Assembly (NCBI RefSeq): GCF_029962835.1
Contig: NC_080591.1
Coordinates: 39,067,501-39,131,500 of the forward strand
Origin: Magnolia sinica
Lineage: Eukaryota; Streptophyta; Magnoliopsida; Magnoliales; Magnoliaceae
Length of the DNA: 64,000 nt
Reading direction: 5' to 3'
A program made the position numbers and the translations under genes. Positions 46,233-59,574 of the stretch are shown piece by piece. How positions within the stretch are numbered: the stretch's first letter is position 1; each line of letters begins with the position of its first letter. Under the pieces are notes generated by a model, which saw only the letters and a program-made list of their open reading frames with translations, was not told where the DNA came from and made no database searches.

Positions 46233-47539
46233 GTCCCTGGACGCTGGACGTGGACTAAATGAAGTGTGAACAGACAGTGGGTTTTTAGGCCTTTTAATGG
46301 ACCGCTCATACAAGCCCCACCTTGATGTATGGGTCCAATCCATGCTGTCCATTCTATTCCCCATTTGATTTTAGGCGTTGAGTCGAAAAATGAAGCTAAT
46401 CCGCTCATCGGGCGGGCCATACCTTTCAAAACAGTGATTCTCACCATTTAAATTCACTTTAATTTTGCTACACGCCGAAATATATTCAATATTGGACTTG
46501 GTTCGCTTGTCTTGAGCTATAGGAAGAAGTGGATGGGGTGGATTCTTTCGATGTGGGCCCCACATACGAAAAACCCTAGAAAAACATATTTAAAAAAAAA
46601 AAACATCTGCAGCAGACACTACTGCTGCGAGAGGTGCGCAGGTAGCGCTTGCGGTGTTCAGCGGGTAGGCAGGGAACCACGGTCCCAGCCGTGGGCCCCA
46701 CCATGATATGTGTTTACTATCCACACCGTTCATTTGGTGGGCCCCTTCCTGAAGTGGGCCCCCACCAAAAATTAGCCCTATCTAGAGCTCAGGTGGCTCA
46801 CATCATAGGAAACAGTGGTGATTGAATGGCTGCCATTGAACCCTTTTGGGGTATTGCAGAAGTTTTGGGTTAATATGAAATTTGTTTTCCCTTTCATCCA
46901 GGTCCGTGTGACCTTATCAACGGTTGGATGTCAAATAAATGTTATGGTGGGCCCCACGTGGGACTCACCTCCATGTAGAGGACCAGCTGGTGTACAGCAG
47001 CAGTATAGCTCCTGTATTGGCGACCGTAAGTTCAGTGGGTTTGTAACTCACCTTGTTGCATGACTCACATGGTCCAGCAGGTGGGACCCACTTGATTTAT
47101 ATATTGTATCCTCACCATCCAATCCAACAAAGGACGGTGGGACACCATTTAATATGTGTTTTATTCCAGCCGACCATCATCTGGATGGTGGGACACTGCG
47201 TGATGTACGGTGGGGCTTACCTTGGTATATGTGTTTTATATCAGGTGTCCGTTATGTGGACACCCTTGATGCATGTGTTGCATCCAAACCATCCAACCAT
47301 TTGACAAGATCGCCTTAATAAGCTTGAGACTAAAAATAAGTCAGATCTAAAGTTCAAGTGGACCCCACCATTTAAAATAGTGGACAATGATGTCCACCGT
47401 TCAAAATTTCTAAGGGCCATAGTAGTTTCCTATTAAGCTGATATTTGTTTTCATCTATCACTATGTTAATTTATGAATAGGTTGGATGGGAAACATATGT
47501 TATGGTGGGTCTTAGGAACTTTAATGGTGGAAATCATTA

Positions 47540-48170
47540 TCAACACTTATATTTGGGTGTGGCCCATTTGATATACACATGGGGCCCATTGGTGTAGCCC
47601 ATTGGATATACATATGGCCCATGTGATGTGGCCCACTTGCCATATTTATGGCCCATTGTTGAGGCCCACCTTGATGTGTACGAAGCCTATTGTTGAGGCC
47701 CACCTTGATGTGTATGAGGCCGTTGTTGAGGCCCACCTTAATATATATGAGGCCCATGTTGATGTATGCAAGGCCCATGGGTTATGGCCCATTGCAATGT
47801 ATGTAAGGCCCAATTGGTGTGGCCTATTCGATATATATATGAGGCCCATGTGATTAGGCCCATCTTGATGTATTTGTGGCCCGTCCATTGAGGCTCACCT
47901 ATTTTATATATTTGAGGCCCATGTGTAGGGCCCACCTATTGTGTATTTAAAGCCCATGGGTTGTGGCCCATAGTGATGTATATTAGGCCCATGTGATGTA
48001 GCCCATAGTGATGTGTATTAAGCCCAGGTATGTGACCCACCTGTGAAGTATAATTTAGGCCCACTTGCAATGTATTCGAGGCCCATGGGCGAGGCCCAAT
48101 GTGATGTATTCGAGGCCCAGGGGCAAGGCCTAATGTGATGTATGTGTGGCCGTTACATTGTGTATGAATC
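47540..48170. repeat. Degenerate GGCCCAT minisatellite in LTR A
   Basis: Units of about 30-36 bp containing GGCCCATNNNNTGNGGCCCA and TTGATGTATATGAGG recur some 18 times with much variation. A second block continues near 48,530-48,780. Confidence 0.8.
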
Positions 48171-51063
48171 CCTTATGTAGGCTACTCCTTGGGAGCAATG
48201 TCGGTTAGATGTCCATATTGATGTGCAATGATGGTTAGATATCCTCATTATGACATTCCCGTAGGCTTTGTTAGGCCCATTCGCACCATTCTCTAAGTAG
48301 GTTAACCCAAATAAGTGGGCCCCATTCACCATAGATGGATGGCTCCATGCCATCAGATTTGATATAACCACAGTCGTGGGCCGATCTTTATATTATGGTT
48401 GATCAGCTGTCCATCTATGGACCCCGCCTTATTTATATGCTGATTGTCGGTGCCAATTATCGATACTGATTATCAGCACCGATTGCTGAGGCTGATTTTT
48501 AAGGCCGATTCCGATTACCGAGGCCCATTATGTTGTATTCGAGGCCCATGGGACGTGGCCCATTGTGATATATTTCTGGTCCATATGATGAGGCCCGACT
48601 TGATGTATATGAGGCCCGTGTGAGTAGCCCATTGCGATGTATATTAGACCTGTGAGATGCGACCCACTTGATGTATATGTGGCGCATGAGTGAGGCCCAT
48701 CATGATGTGTATTAAGCTCTTGAGTGAGGCTCATGGTGTTGTATATTTAGCCCTTGTGTGTGGCCATGAGTCCACTATATGTTAGGCTCTATATGGGCCA
48801 TTCCTTGGGGGCAATGTTGGTTAAATGTCCATATTGTCAATGTTGATTGTCGATGTCGATTATTGATACCGATTATGAGTATGTGACCACATAGCATCAT
48901 GATACATGCCCATATGTATCATCTGCATGTTTGTTATGAGATGTGGTTGACCATTGCATATGTCATTGGGCAGGTTGTTATGAGATTCCTTGAAAGGCGG
49001 AGGTTATCTCACATGAGCGCACGGTATGCGGAGGATTGATGCATGACTGGATTATATGACTCATGCATCTTATATTGTGTGTTGTGATTACTGTACGCCC
49101 TTGCGACATCAAGGTCGTAGCCTCCACAGGCATATTGTGGATGGCCAAATGGGACACCGAAAATGTTTGGTTCGAGCATCGGGCTACCATAGATGGCCCT
49201 GGGTGAAAATCCCTAATACCCTCTTGGTACCTGAGGACGCCCTAATATCGAGACCGAGTGGATATACATGAGTGCCCGAGTGCCGGATACCAGGAGGCCG
49301 TGTCTCCCACTGAGTCGTGGTCGGTTGGGAGGAGGCGTGGCCTTACTCGCCTGAGGGAGTAGGTATAGCTAGGCTGAGTTTGACCAACTCGAGGAATGGG
49401 TCCGCTATCGACAAGCCGGGTAGGTATTGGTAGACTACTAGCCAGGCAGATAGTGAGATCTCTTCCACTTACCCAGTTATGTGCTTGATGGGATGGCAGG
49501 TGGTGTTGAGTGTACTAGACCTCGGTGATGATCTTAGAGAGGAACCATACTGATATATGGACTTATTGAGTAGGAGTTGCATACTCATTCATTCATTCAT
49601 TCACTATCCACTCAGGCTGGTGGTGCGTAACTATTTATTACGTGTACCTTCGCAATGGTCATGATTTCGGTTGGGGCACGCAACTAACCTAAGATCAGGA
49701 GTTTACCGCATTGAGTCTGACTATCCAAATTTAGGTATATGACTGGTTTGGATAGAAGTCCCTTGTGATGAACCTCATAGCCTATGATATTACGTACTAT
49801 CATCCCAACTTCACACTCCAGCATGGTCATTCCATTTGCACCGCTTCTCGCATTACATCCGCAGCATATGGCATTTTGGGTTACTATTTTTATGCATTTA
49901 TACGGCCTAGATATGACTGGCGGTATTCGTGGACTCATCAGGATTTACATATTGCATCGCATCCTCGGCATCTGTTATTGCCTTATTATGTTTCGCATTA
50001 CATAGCATTGGTACAACTAATAGTATTCATGGACTTACCAGTATATTTCTGCTTACTCTGATATCATGTGATTCATAATCTTGTCAGTATTTTCGCTTAT
50101 TGTGATTACTCTGATATTGAGTACTTGACACTTACCTTACACACACTTTCACCACCCTCTAAGCTTTCTGTAAGCTTATGCACGATAGATGCGTGGAGGT
50201 GGCGTTAGGTTGCAACCACGTTGAGTTTAGAGCATGCAGCTCTCTTCTGGAGCTTTGATTTCGATATATATATATTTCCCTTTCAGCATTGTATTCAAAT
50301 GATTATATTAGTGGATATGTGATGATGATGTTGCCTTTATGATTTGGGTATACTTGTGGTTATGCTTCTTATGAGACAAATATACATTGGAAAATCCTCC
50401 TTGTAGGATCCCAGGATTAGAACCTGGCATATGGACGCTGGGAGCTAAGAATAGGGTACTATGGAGGCTGTTGGCACTGGGTTTGGCGATTGGGATTCAT
50501 GTGAATCCGATTTCCGAGTTTGGGGCGTGACAATAACTGTTTTTTAGCTGGGTATTCTCCCCTCTGTTTTTTATTGAACGTGATGGACAAATCCCCCAGG
50601 TTGGTTTCTTCCATGCTAAGTGATTGCCAAGTTAATAATTCAATATTGAACCGAAACCTTAATGTGTAGGCTAGATGTGACATGTGAAATCATGACTCAA
50701 TCAATGAAAAAATTTAACAAATTTTCACAATTTTTGCTTAAGACTGAGAAAACACTGATTTGATAACCTAATCTCCCATCCCCAACCTAAAACATACATT
50801 GTCCTCAATGTAAAAGATATAAGCATGCAATGCATATAAGACAATGAAAGTAAAGGAGAAGTGATGGAAAGGTAGTACTTGATGAAGGAATCAAGAGGCT
50901 TTTTCCAAAGGATCTCAGCGTGAAGGTGGAGTAACAAAAGAGTTAAACTAACAAAAAGTAAACTATCTTAGAACAAATGGAAAGCAACTAGCCTAACAAC
51001 ATAAAGCTGACTATCCTAGAATGGAAAACAGAAACCAAACTACACCTCCATCAGACCGAGAGA

Positions 51064-53857
51064 TCAATCCTGATAAACAGGATCATTTAGAGGTATGGAC
51101 ATGTCCTCTGAATCAAATTTTTTAATAAATGGCTTTAATCGATGTCCATTTACTTTAAACTCCTTGTCATTGTTTGGATTTTGAATCTCGACAGCCCCAT
51201 GAGGATAAACATTGATAACAGTGAAAGGGCCGGTCCAACGAGATCGAAGTTTGCCCGGAAAAAGATGTAACCGAGAATTATATAATAGGACTTTCTAACC
51301 TGGTGTGAATGATTTCTGAAGAATATGTTGGTCATGAAATACCTTCATCTTGACCTTTTAGATTCTCGAGATCTCGTATGCATCATTCCAGATTTCTTCG
51401 AGTTCATTTAACTGAACTTTACATAGTGAGCCAGCATTGTCTAGATTGAAATTCAGATTTTTAATTGCCCAGTAGGCTCTATGCTCTAACTCCACAGGCA
51501 AGTGGCAAGCTTTCCCATAGACAAGTCTAAAGGGAGACATTCTAATAGAGGTTTTAAATGCGGTATGATAGGCCCATAAGGCATCGGTCAATCTAATTGA
51601 CCAATCCTTATGGTCAGGATTAACCGTCTTTTTCAAAATGTGTTTAATTTTCCTATTGGAAATCTCAGCTTACCCACTTGTTTGTGGGTGGTATGGGGTG
51701 CTCACTTTATGGGAGATGTCATATTTCTTCATTAAATTTACAAATGGCCTATTACAAAAGTGTGAGCCCCCGTCACTAACGATGGCTTGAGGTGTTCCAA
51801 ACCGGAAAAAGATATTCTCTTTTAAGAATTTAATAACCGTTTGATGGTCATTGTTCCGGCATGGAATCGCTTCGACCTATTAGTGATATAGTCTACTACT
51901 AGCAAAGTGTATTAATGACTAAAAGATTGGGGGAATGGTCCCATGAAATTGATGCCCTAATAATTAAATGCTTCTGTAATAAGAATGGGGTTCAAGGGCA
52001 TCATATTTCGACGGGACAATGCTCCAAATTTCTGATAACGCTTACAAGCTTTATAAAACTCATGAGTGTCCCTGAACATAGTGGGCCAGTAAAAGCCACA
52101 CTGCAGAATCTTGGCCGAGGTCTTTTTTAGCAGAAAAGTGACTACCACATGCCTGAGAGTGACAGAAGGAGATGACACTTTGATGTTCATTTTCTGGCAC
52201 ACATCTCCTTAAGATTTGGTCTGGGTAACATTTAAACAAATACGGATTATCCTAGAAGAATTTGCGCACCTCGGTGAAAATTTTCTTCTTATCTTACACA
52301 GTCCAATGTGTTAGTGTGAAACCTGTGGCAAGATAATTAGCAATATTAACAAACCAAGGTGAATGGGAAACTTTGAACAATTGTTCGTTAGGGAACATGT
52401 CATTGATATGTGTTATCTCAAGGGAATTAGGGAGATCAAGGCGAGAAAGATGATCAGCCACTACGTTTTCTACTCCTTTTTTATCTTTTATTTCCAAATC
52501 AAATTCTTAGAGTATGAGGATCCATCTTATCAGGCGGGGCTTAACATCGTTCTTAGAAAGAAGATACTTGAGCGCCACATGATCTGTGTAAATAACAATC
52601 TTAGATCCGATCAAGTAGGACCCAAATTTGTCTAAAGCGAACACTACAGCTAGGAGTTCCTTTTCTGTAGTCGAGTAGTTCACTCGGGCAGGATTTAGAG
52701 TTCTACTTGCGTAATGAATAATGTAAGGCTTCTTTTCTTTTCTCTGGCCTAAAACCTCCCCAAGAGCATAGTTAGATGCGTCGCACATAAGTTTAAGAGG
52801 AAGGCTCCAATCGGGTGGCTGCATGATAGGTGCAGTGGTTAACATACCTTTAAGCTTAGTAAAAGCTTCCTAGCATTGCTCAGTCCACTCGTATGGTGCA
52901 TCCTTTTAAAGTAGGCTAGATAAAGGATGAGAGAGGTGACTAAAGTCCTTTATGAATCTCCTATAAAAGTCGGTGTGTCCTAAGAAGATCGCACATCTCG
53001 TATGTTCTTGGGTGGAGGTAGGTTAGAGATAAGATCAATTTTAGCCTTATCTACCTCAATTCCCTTGGATGATATGATATGTCCAAGGACAATTTCCTTA
53101 CGAACCATAGCATGACACTTCTCCCAGTTGAGTGCCAAATTCTTTTCATCACATCTTTTCAACACACATTTAAGATTCTCTAAGTAGTCGCTGAAAGATG
53201 GACCAAAGACAGAGAAATCATCCATGAAGATCTCTAGATATTACCCCACCATGTTAGAAAAAATACTCATCATGCATCGCTAAAAAGTGGTAGGGGCATT
53301 ACATAGTCCGAATGACATCCTTCGTTAAGCAAAGGTGCCAAAAGGATATGTAAATGTGGTCTTTTCCTGATCTTCAGGGGCTATCTCTATCTGGTTGTAG
53401 CCCGAATACTTGTCAAGGAAATAGTAATATGAATGACCAGCTAGCCTTTCTAAAATTTGATCAATGAAGAGCAAAAGAAAGTGGTCCTTCATTGTGACGG
53501 TATTCAACTTCCTATAGTCAATGCATATTCTCCAACCAGTAGTAACTCTAGTTGGCACGAGTTTATTATTGGTATTGGCTACGATGGTGATTCCAGACCT
53601 CTTGGGAACCACCTGAGTTGGACTCACCCATTGACTATCGAATATAGGGTATATGATACCCACATCCAATAGTTTAAGAACTTCGGCCATAACTACTTCC
53701 TTCATGCTTGGATTTAGTCTACGTTGTGATTGTCGAGATGTCTTCGCATTATCCTCGAGATAAATGCGATGAGTACAAACTAAAGGGTCAATTCCCTTGA
53801 GGTCTGCAATCATCCAAGGTCTCCCTTATGCTCAATGAGAGTAGATATGAGTATACT
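51064..53857 (-). pseudogene. Athila pol: RT, RNase H, integrase (broken)
   Basis: RT (53,325-53,813) has WRICIDYRKLNTVTMKDHF and FLDKYSGYNQIEIAPEDQEK; the catalytic box IFMDDFSVFGPSF lies at 53,180-53,235 in another frame. RNase H (52,507-52,845) shows LMCDASNYALGEVLGQRK and NYSTTEKELLAVVFALDKF. Integrase has the zinc region around ILQCGFYWPTMFRDTHEF (51,957-52,202), a core in broken frames, and [19 protein letters not shown] (51,358-51,636). The C-terminal part reaches about 51,064. At least five interruptions. Confidence 0.92.
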
Positions 53858-54620
53858 CTACTGTTCTTGCTTAAGGTGGGAAGAAATCACCACTAGGTAT
53901 GTCTCATCTTGACTTAAATAGACATATGTTAAATCAGAGGGCAGAGGTTTTTGGTCAAGCTTCGGTGCCTTGAGGTTAAACGACAAAGACACTTCATCAG
54001 TTTGGGGTAATTCTTCAAATTGTAGCCTCCACCGGTTAACTTCAAGTACCAGCATAATATCAAGCATGACACCCATCTCCCTAATCATGTCATCATCAAA
54101 ATCATGGGAGTGGGTCAGGCATGTCTCTAAAGGGTCAGAGGATAAGGTCAAAGGTGTTTTATCTTCCACGAAAGAGTCAATCATGCTAATGTCGTGGAAA
54201 TCGTCATCATTCTCTAGCCGTCTGCCAGTATTGAAAAGAATATTTAACTCTAATGTCATATTCCCGAAAGATATACGCATGACTCCATTCTTACAATTAA
54301 TGATTACATTTGAAGTGGCAAGGAATGGGCGACCAATAATGATAGAAATTTGAGTGCTCATATTACTGATGGGTTCCGTATCAAGGATGATAAAATCTAC
54401 TGGGTAGTAGAATCTGTCAACTTGGACCAACACATCTTCAGTTATCTCTCTCGGTACACGAACTGAGCGATCAGCAAGTTGTAATGTGGTTAGGGTGGGT
54501 TTTAATTCACCCAAACCTAACTGTTTGTAAACCAAGTAAGGAATTAGATTTACGCTCGCTCACAAGTTAAGAAGTGCATGCTTTATTTGGTAGTTCCCAA
54601 TTACACAAGGTATGGTTGGG
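53858..54620 (-). pseudogene. Athila aspartic protease with destroyed active site
   Basis: The 225-codon open stretch contains VYKQLGLGELKPT, LQLADRSVRVPREITEDVLV and IIIGRPFLATSNVIINCKNG, the Athila protease body. Immediately upstream, the expected DLGAS active-site box reads NL-stop-AS: the catalytic Asp is Asn and the Gly codon is TGA (54,560-54,562). Confidence 0.88.
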
Positions 54621-56454
54621 TTACCAGGATCTTTGAATTTCTATGGCACTTCTTGCTTTAGGATGACACTCACTTTCCTAGTTAAGAAGATTTTCTTTTG
54701 AATATTTTACCATCTTTTAGTTGTACATTAAGTCTTTCAAAAATTTGGTATATGAAGGTATTTGTTTAATCGCATCCAGTAGAGGAATATTGACCTTCAC
54801 TTATTTCAACACCTCTAGAATGTCCTGAGAGTTAAAGAGAGGTTTTAGTGCAATCAACCATTGGGGAAATGGAACAATTGACTTCCCTTGAGGTTCCGGT
54901 TCTAATTCTTATAGAGCAATGTTAGGTCTATCCTTGTTGTCCTCTTCCGGGTCAGGCTTTTTGGCCCTAACCGGAATAGTTTTGTCAATGGTCTTCCCAC
55001 TCCTAAGAGTGGTGATAGATTTAGCTTACTCCATTTGATTTGAAGAGCTTAGGTCGCTAACTTCATATTGTGGTTTTGGATTGGGAAGTGGTTGAGCTGG
55101 AAGACTTCCCTTATTCCCAATCATATTCCTTGTATCAAGCCCTTGTATGGATTTTATAAGCTCTTGAAAGGCTTATAGCATCCCCTTATTGAAAAGCTCT
55201 TGCTTTTGAAGATGTTTTAGAACCGGATCCTCTTCAGGTTTCTCTTGATTTGGAATTTAGTTTAGGAAACCTTGAGGGGTAGCAGTTTGTCCATTCCTCC
55301 AACTAAAGTTTGGATGATTTCTCCAACTAGGATTGTATGTATTGGAGGTAGGTCCATTGAAAGGTCTTTAGTAATTGTTCACGGCAATGGATTGCTCATT
55401 CAACACCTCTTGAAAGGCAGGTATTGTTGGACAATTTTCAGTTATGTGAATGTTGCAAACACAAATACCACAAACATTTTCCTTAGCCTTATCCTTCTTT
55501 AATTCCATGGCCTCGAGTTTCCTGGGAATATAAGCCACTTTATCACTGATATCATTGTCCTCTTTCAGGAGATACATTCCACCCCTTTCCTTGGATTGAG
55601 TCGGCCTAGACATGGTGCTTGGTTTTGGGGAGATGTCCCATGATTGTGTGTTTTCAGCAAGCTTATCAAAATAGTCCCACACCTCATCGACACTTTTATT
55701 CATAAATTCCCCATTACACATTGTCTCGACTAATTGACGCATGGGAGATGTCAGTCCGTCATAGAAAAAGTTCATGATGCACCACGTTTCAAAACCGTGT
55801 TGTGGGCATGAACTGATAAGATCCTTAAACCGCTCCCAACATTGAAAGAATGTTTCATCTTCCTTTTGGGTTCATGATCGACTTTCTAAGGGTGTTCATC
55901 TTATGGTATGGGAAAATTTTATTTATAAACTCCCTTGTCATGTCATTCCATCTATCAATAGATCGAGGACACAGTGCATGCAACCACGTCTTAGCTTTCT
56001 CTTTCAAAGAAAAGGGAAATAGTTTCAGCCTGACCATGTCATCAGACACGTTAGGAAAATATAGAGTGGTTATGATTTCATCAAAAATTTTCAAGTGTAA
56101 ATACAGATTTTCAAATTCAAGTTCATCAAATTTTGAAAGGAGTTAGATCACCCCTGACTTGATATGCATATATCCTGTATATTCTGGAAAAACCATGCAT
56201 GGGGGCATGCTCACCCCCGCCGGTTGTAAATAATCTCGTAAAGTATGATGCGGGGGTACTTGATGCACCTCATTCTCATCCTGGACTTCCCCAACTCGAG
56301 GTTGAGGTTGTCCTTCGAGTTGATTTGCAGCCATAACCTCAATTAACTCTGGAGATCTCGAGTAGTGTGTAATCCTGCGATGGATAGTTAACCCCTCAAC
56401 CAATCCTCCTTCACTAAAAAGACGTCGAGTGTTGTCACAAACCCACTTGGGCAT
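54621..56454 (-). pseudogene. Athila gag (broken)
   Basis: It starts MPKWVCDNTRRLFSEGG at 56,454. The capsid part (55,855-56,094) reads MVRLKLFPFSLKEKAKTWLH, then WNDMTREFINKIFPYHK, and MNFFYDGLTSPMRQLVETMC opens the next piece (55,368-55,775). A zinc knuckle near 55,445-55,485 is CGICVCNIHITENC, intact CX2CX4HX4C. Stops near 56,140, 55,850 and 55,365 break it. Confidence 0.9.
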
Positions 56455-56917
56455 GAAACACTCTTAGCCCTCAAATTTAGATTCTAACCTAAACCTAAAA
56501 AAGAGAAAGGAAATAGTAATCTAGAATTAGAAAGAGAGAGGGAATTAGAAAAAGTTACCAAATTAGAAGTTCCTAATTAAAATCCTGCAAAACAAAATAA
56601 GCACAAGTCAGTTTCTAAAAAAAACAGAAATTCTAAAATTAGAAATTTTCTAAAACAAATTAGGAAAGTAAACTAGTTTCTAAAAGGTAACCTAGAATTA
56701 GAAAGTTTCTAAAAATAGAAAGCAAGCCCTAACAAAAAATAGAAATATTAGAAAGAGATTACCAATTTAGAAAGTCTATATCGGGATCTTACAAATCAGG
56801 AAAGTTAGGTTAGTTTCTAAAAATCAAATAGAAAAACCTAATCTTAAATTTTTTTAAAAAAATGTAATCTTAAACTAATCTTAAAACTAGTTAATCTCAG
56901 AAAAACACAACTGTTAG

Positions 56918-56936
56918 TCCCCGACAATGGCGCCAA
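56918..56936 (-). promoter_or_regulatory. Athila primer-binding site
   Basis: Minus strand TGGCGCCATTGTCGGGGAC follows the LTR end after a few bases. It differs from the common Athila TGGCGCCGTTGCCGGGGAC by two bases. The leader between it and gag (56,455-56,917) is non-coding and A-rich. Confidence 0.87.
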
Positions 56937-56941
56937 AAACT

Positions 56942-57756
56942 TGTTCATAACCCCAAGTGTAGGGTCGTGATGTAGTAATAATCTCGGTAAGGTCCTGGTC
57001 GAATCCACAGGGATTGAACCTTGTACATATGCTGAAAGTAACTAGAAGATGATATAATCTAAATTTGGAGAATTTAAGAGAATAATTGTAACTATTTAAC
57101 TAAAACTTGTAAAATTCAAAGGTGGGAAATTAGGGTTTCCAAGGATCCACTTGTAGAGATCAGGGAGATCTATGCTTGATTCAAAACACAACTGGAATCA
57201 AAGTCCCATTTTCATCAAATTAGAAGATATCTCATTAAAAATCAAATACGAACTTCCTTTGATCTAGTTCTCAATGGATGAAAGGTATTAGAACTAGAAT
57301 TGATTCCATCACAAAACCATGCCCATGAGACAGGGCAAACAGCAGAATTTACCAATCCACAACCAATCTGAGAGAAGTGTGAAAATTAGGGAGGATTCTA
57401 TCATCCAACCATGCCCAGGAGATGATGGTGAAAAATGGGATTTCCTAGTTTCACAAATCCCAATAAAAAGAACATACTCAAAGCCATCACAAATTCATTG
57501 TAATTTAAGTAACAACATATCATAAAATAAACTGAAAGTATTTCTTATAATTAAGCTAAGATCAAAGAGAGTTCAACCAACATGAATCAAAGCAATAAAA
57601 AACAACCCATCATGCTATAAGCTTCACCTCTTAGCCCTGGCTAAGAGGTTTAGCCAATCATAGACATGATTGATCTAAAAATCTCTTAAAAACATCAAAG
57701 GAAGAAAACTAAAGAAGAAGGAAAGGAAAAACTCGTTGTCAGCCCACTTCACACGT

Positions 57757-57803
<47 letters not shown>

Positions 57804-57827
57804 TATGTCTGATACCCCCCACGTCCG

Positions 57828-57866
<39 letters not shown>

Positions 57867-59098
57867 ATAGGGTGATCTAGGTTGGCTGGAGTGGAGAATC
57901 GACCCTTCTTTCGTAGCAAGAGGCGGTGGAGAATTTACGCAGTAAGAGTGCCGCGGATTGCGTCTTGGCGCAACTAGTTTAGCAAAAAGAAATCCTGTCG
58001 CGGGATCTGTTCCAATCAGCCTTCTTGGGCTTGGTTGAAACTCCCCAGGAGAGGTTTGCATGGTCAAGATCATGGGTCCGATCTTGACCACGATCACACA
58101 ACGCCCTTAAACGTCTGGGTTTCCTTCGGACGTTGTTGCTTATGCAGGCTAATTACGTTGAACCCAGTGGGGTCCATGATCAGTGTCAGTGAGGAAATCC
58201 ACTCCGTCCATTGGATTCTCCTTGGAATTTCAGTCGGAGATGGACATTTTTGGCTATCCATTGATGCGGCCCACTGAATCTATGCTTCTGTCGTCCATCC
58301 TACATTTGAATGTAGTCTTCTTGTGAGCACGTGCATAGGTGCACATGATCACCATGGTTGTGGTCAGCTTCGCCTTCTTGACATAGTGAACGGCTCAGAT
58401 CATCCATCTGATTAAAGGTGGTGGGACACGATGCCTCCTAACAGATGCTCGTCCGCTTGCTGCGAAAGAAGACAGAATCTCTCTCAAATCTGGATTCCTT
58501 TGGGTCAAACGCAGTTTGACCTAACCTTGCGTAAGGCGCACTACGAGTGCACCGCTGTGGTGCACGTGCAACACTCATGTGGGTCCCACATTGATATTTC
58601 TGATAAATCCACACTGTCATTTGCCTTCTCATCTAACTTAAAGGTTCAGTCCAAAATTAAGCCATATCCAGAGATCAGGTGGGCCCCAATTCAGTGATTT
58701 ATGGCCGATCTTTCTGTTGGACCACTTCCACAAAGATCCAAGGGTTGCAATTTTACATGTATGGTTAATTTGTGATACTCAAGCGAGGTATAAAGTTTTG
58801 TGGCAAACAGATGGTGGGAACCCTATGATCTTGCATTCAGGACGATTTTTATTATCTTCAATCACTTAGTTTCCTTGGATCTTTAGCATGTGAATTCTTC
58901 AATCTCTATCTCCTAAGATTCATCCCTTGCCTTGGTGATTCTTGAGCATCAAATTCATGCCTTTAGTACCCATTTCAATCCAAGCTCTTGAATTCACCTT
59001 GCAACACAAACATGATTAAAATAGAACGTTTAAGCATTATCATGTTCATAAAACCAAGTAAAAACTGGGGTCTAATACGCAATATTTGACCCTCAATG
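56942..59098 (-). repeat. Athila 5' LTR
   Basis: It corresponds end to end with 37,656-39,806. Its outer end is CCTCAATG where the sister LTR has CCTCAACA, so the terminal TG of the minus strand is changed to CA. CT tracts at 57,760-57,801 and 57,831-57,864 are longer than in the sister copy. Confidence 0.9.
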
Positions 59099-59206
59099 TG
59101 TAGCCGCTGAGTCTAACATTTCGCACACAGCAACGTAACAGTCTGGTGAGACCGAGTTCTGACTCAGTGTGCCACCCAGCCACAGCCACTGGGCCGTGTG
59201 AACTAA

Positions 59207-59470
59207 ACTCAGTGGGCCGCACCCAGTTTAAACTTAGTGGGCTGCACTTAGTTCAAACTCAGTGGACTGCACTTAGTTCAAACTCAGTGCGCCGCACCTA
59301 ATTCAAACCTAGTGGGCTGCACTTAATTAAAACTCAGTGGGCCACACCCAATTTAAACTCAGTGGGCCGCACTTAGTTAAAACTCAGTGGGCCGCACCCA
59401 AACAAACTTAGTGGGCCGCACTTAGTTTAAACTCAGTGCACCGCACTTAGTCTAAACCTAGTGGGCCACC
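59207..59470. repeat. 25-bp minisatellite, about 10.5 copies
   Basis: The unit is ACTCAGTGGGCCGCACTTAG plus TTAAA, in phase, with about 10-20% differences between units. Copies begin at 59,207, 59,232 and so on. Confidence 0.92.
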
Positions 59471-59574
59471 CTTGAAGTAGCTGGTGGGCTGGTCACTAAA
59501 CTCAATGGGTCCCAAAAGTCTTGAAACAGCCCTGTTTCTAGGCCACCTTTAGAACCACCTAGTTGGGCTGAACC

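Larger units (their letters stand above)
40270..50532 (+). mobile_element. Solo giant LTR A of the chromovirus family, split by a second solo LTR
   Basis: ATAAC flanks it (40,265-40,269 and 50,533-50,537). It starts TGTAAGGCTCG and ends GGCGTGACA, the termini of the LTRs at 7-14 kb, in the opposite orientation. LTR B occupies 41,533-46,232 within it. Without B and one target duplication, A is about 5.56 kb. Host sequence on both sides is Athila 3' untranslated DNA. Confidence 0.92.
37656..59098 (-). mobile_element. Complete Athila-type Ty3/gypsy retrotransposon, disrupted by a nested 10.3-kb insertion
   Basis: TGTAG occurs on both sides (37,651-37,655 and 59,099-59,103). On the minus strand: 5' LTR 59,098-56,942, primer site, gag, protease, RT, RNase H, integrase, a short 3' untranslated part, polypurine tract and 3' LTR 39,806-37,656. 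Without the insertion at 40,270-50,537 it is about 11.2 kb. The TGGCGCC primer site and the gag/pol sequence identify Athila. The region after integrase is only about 1 kb, so no envelope-like ORF is present. All proteins carry stops. Confidence 0.92.

Noticed and set aside
37656..59098. An envelope-like ORF in the Athila element
   Set aside because: Only about 1 kb lies between integrase and the 3' LTR once the nested LTRs are removed, and no open frame of that kind is there.
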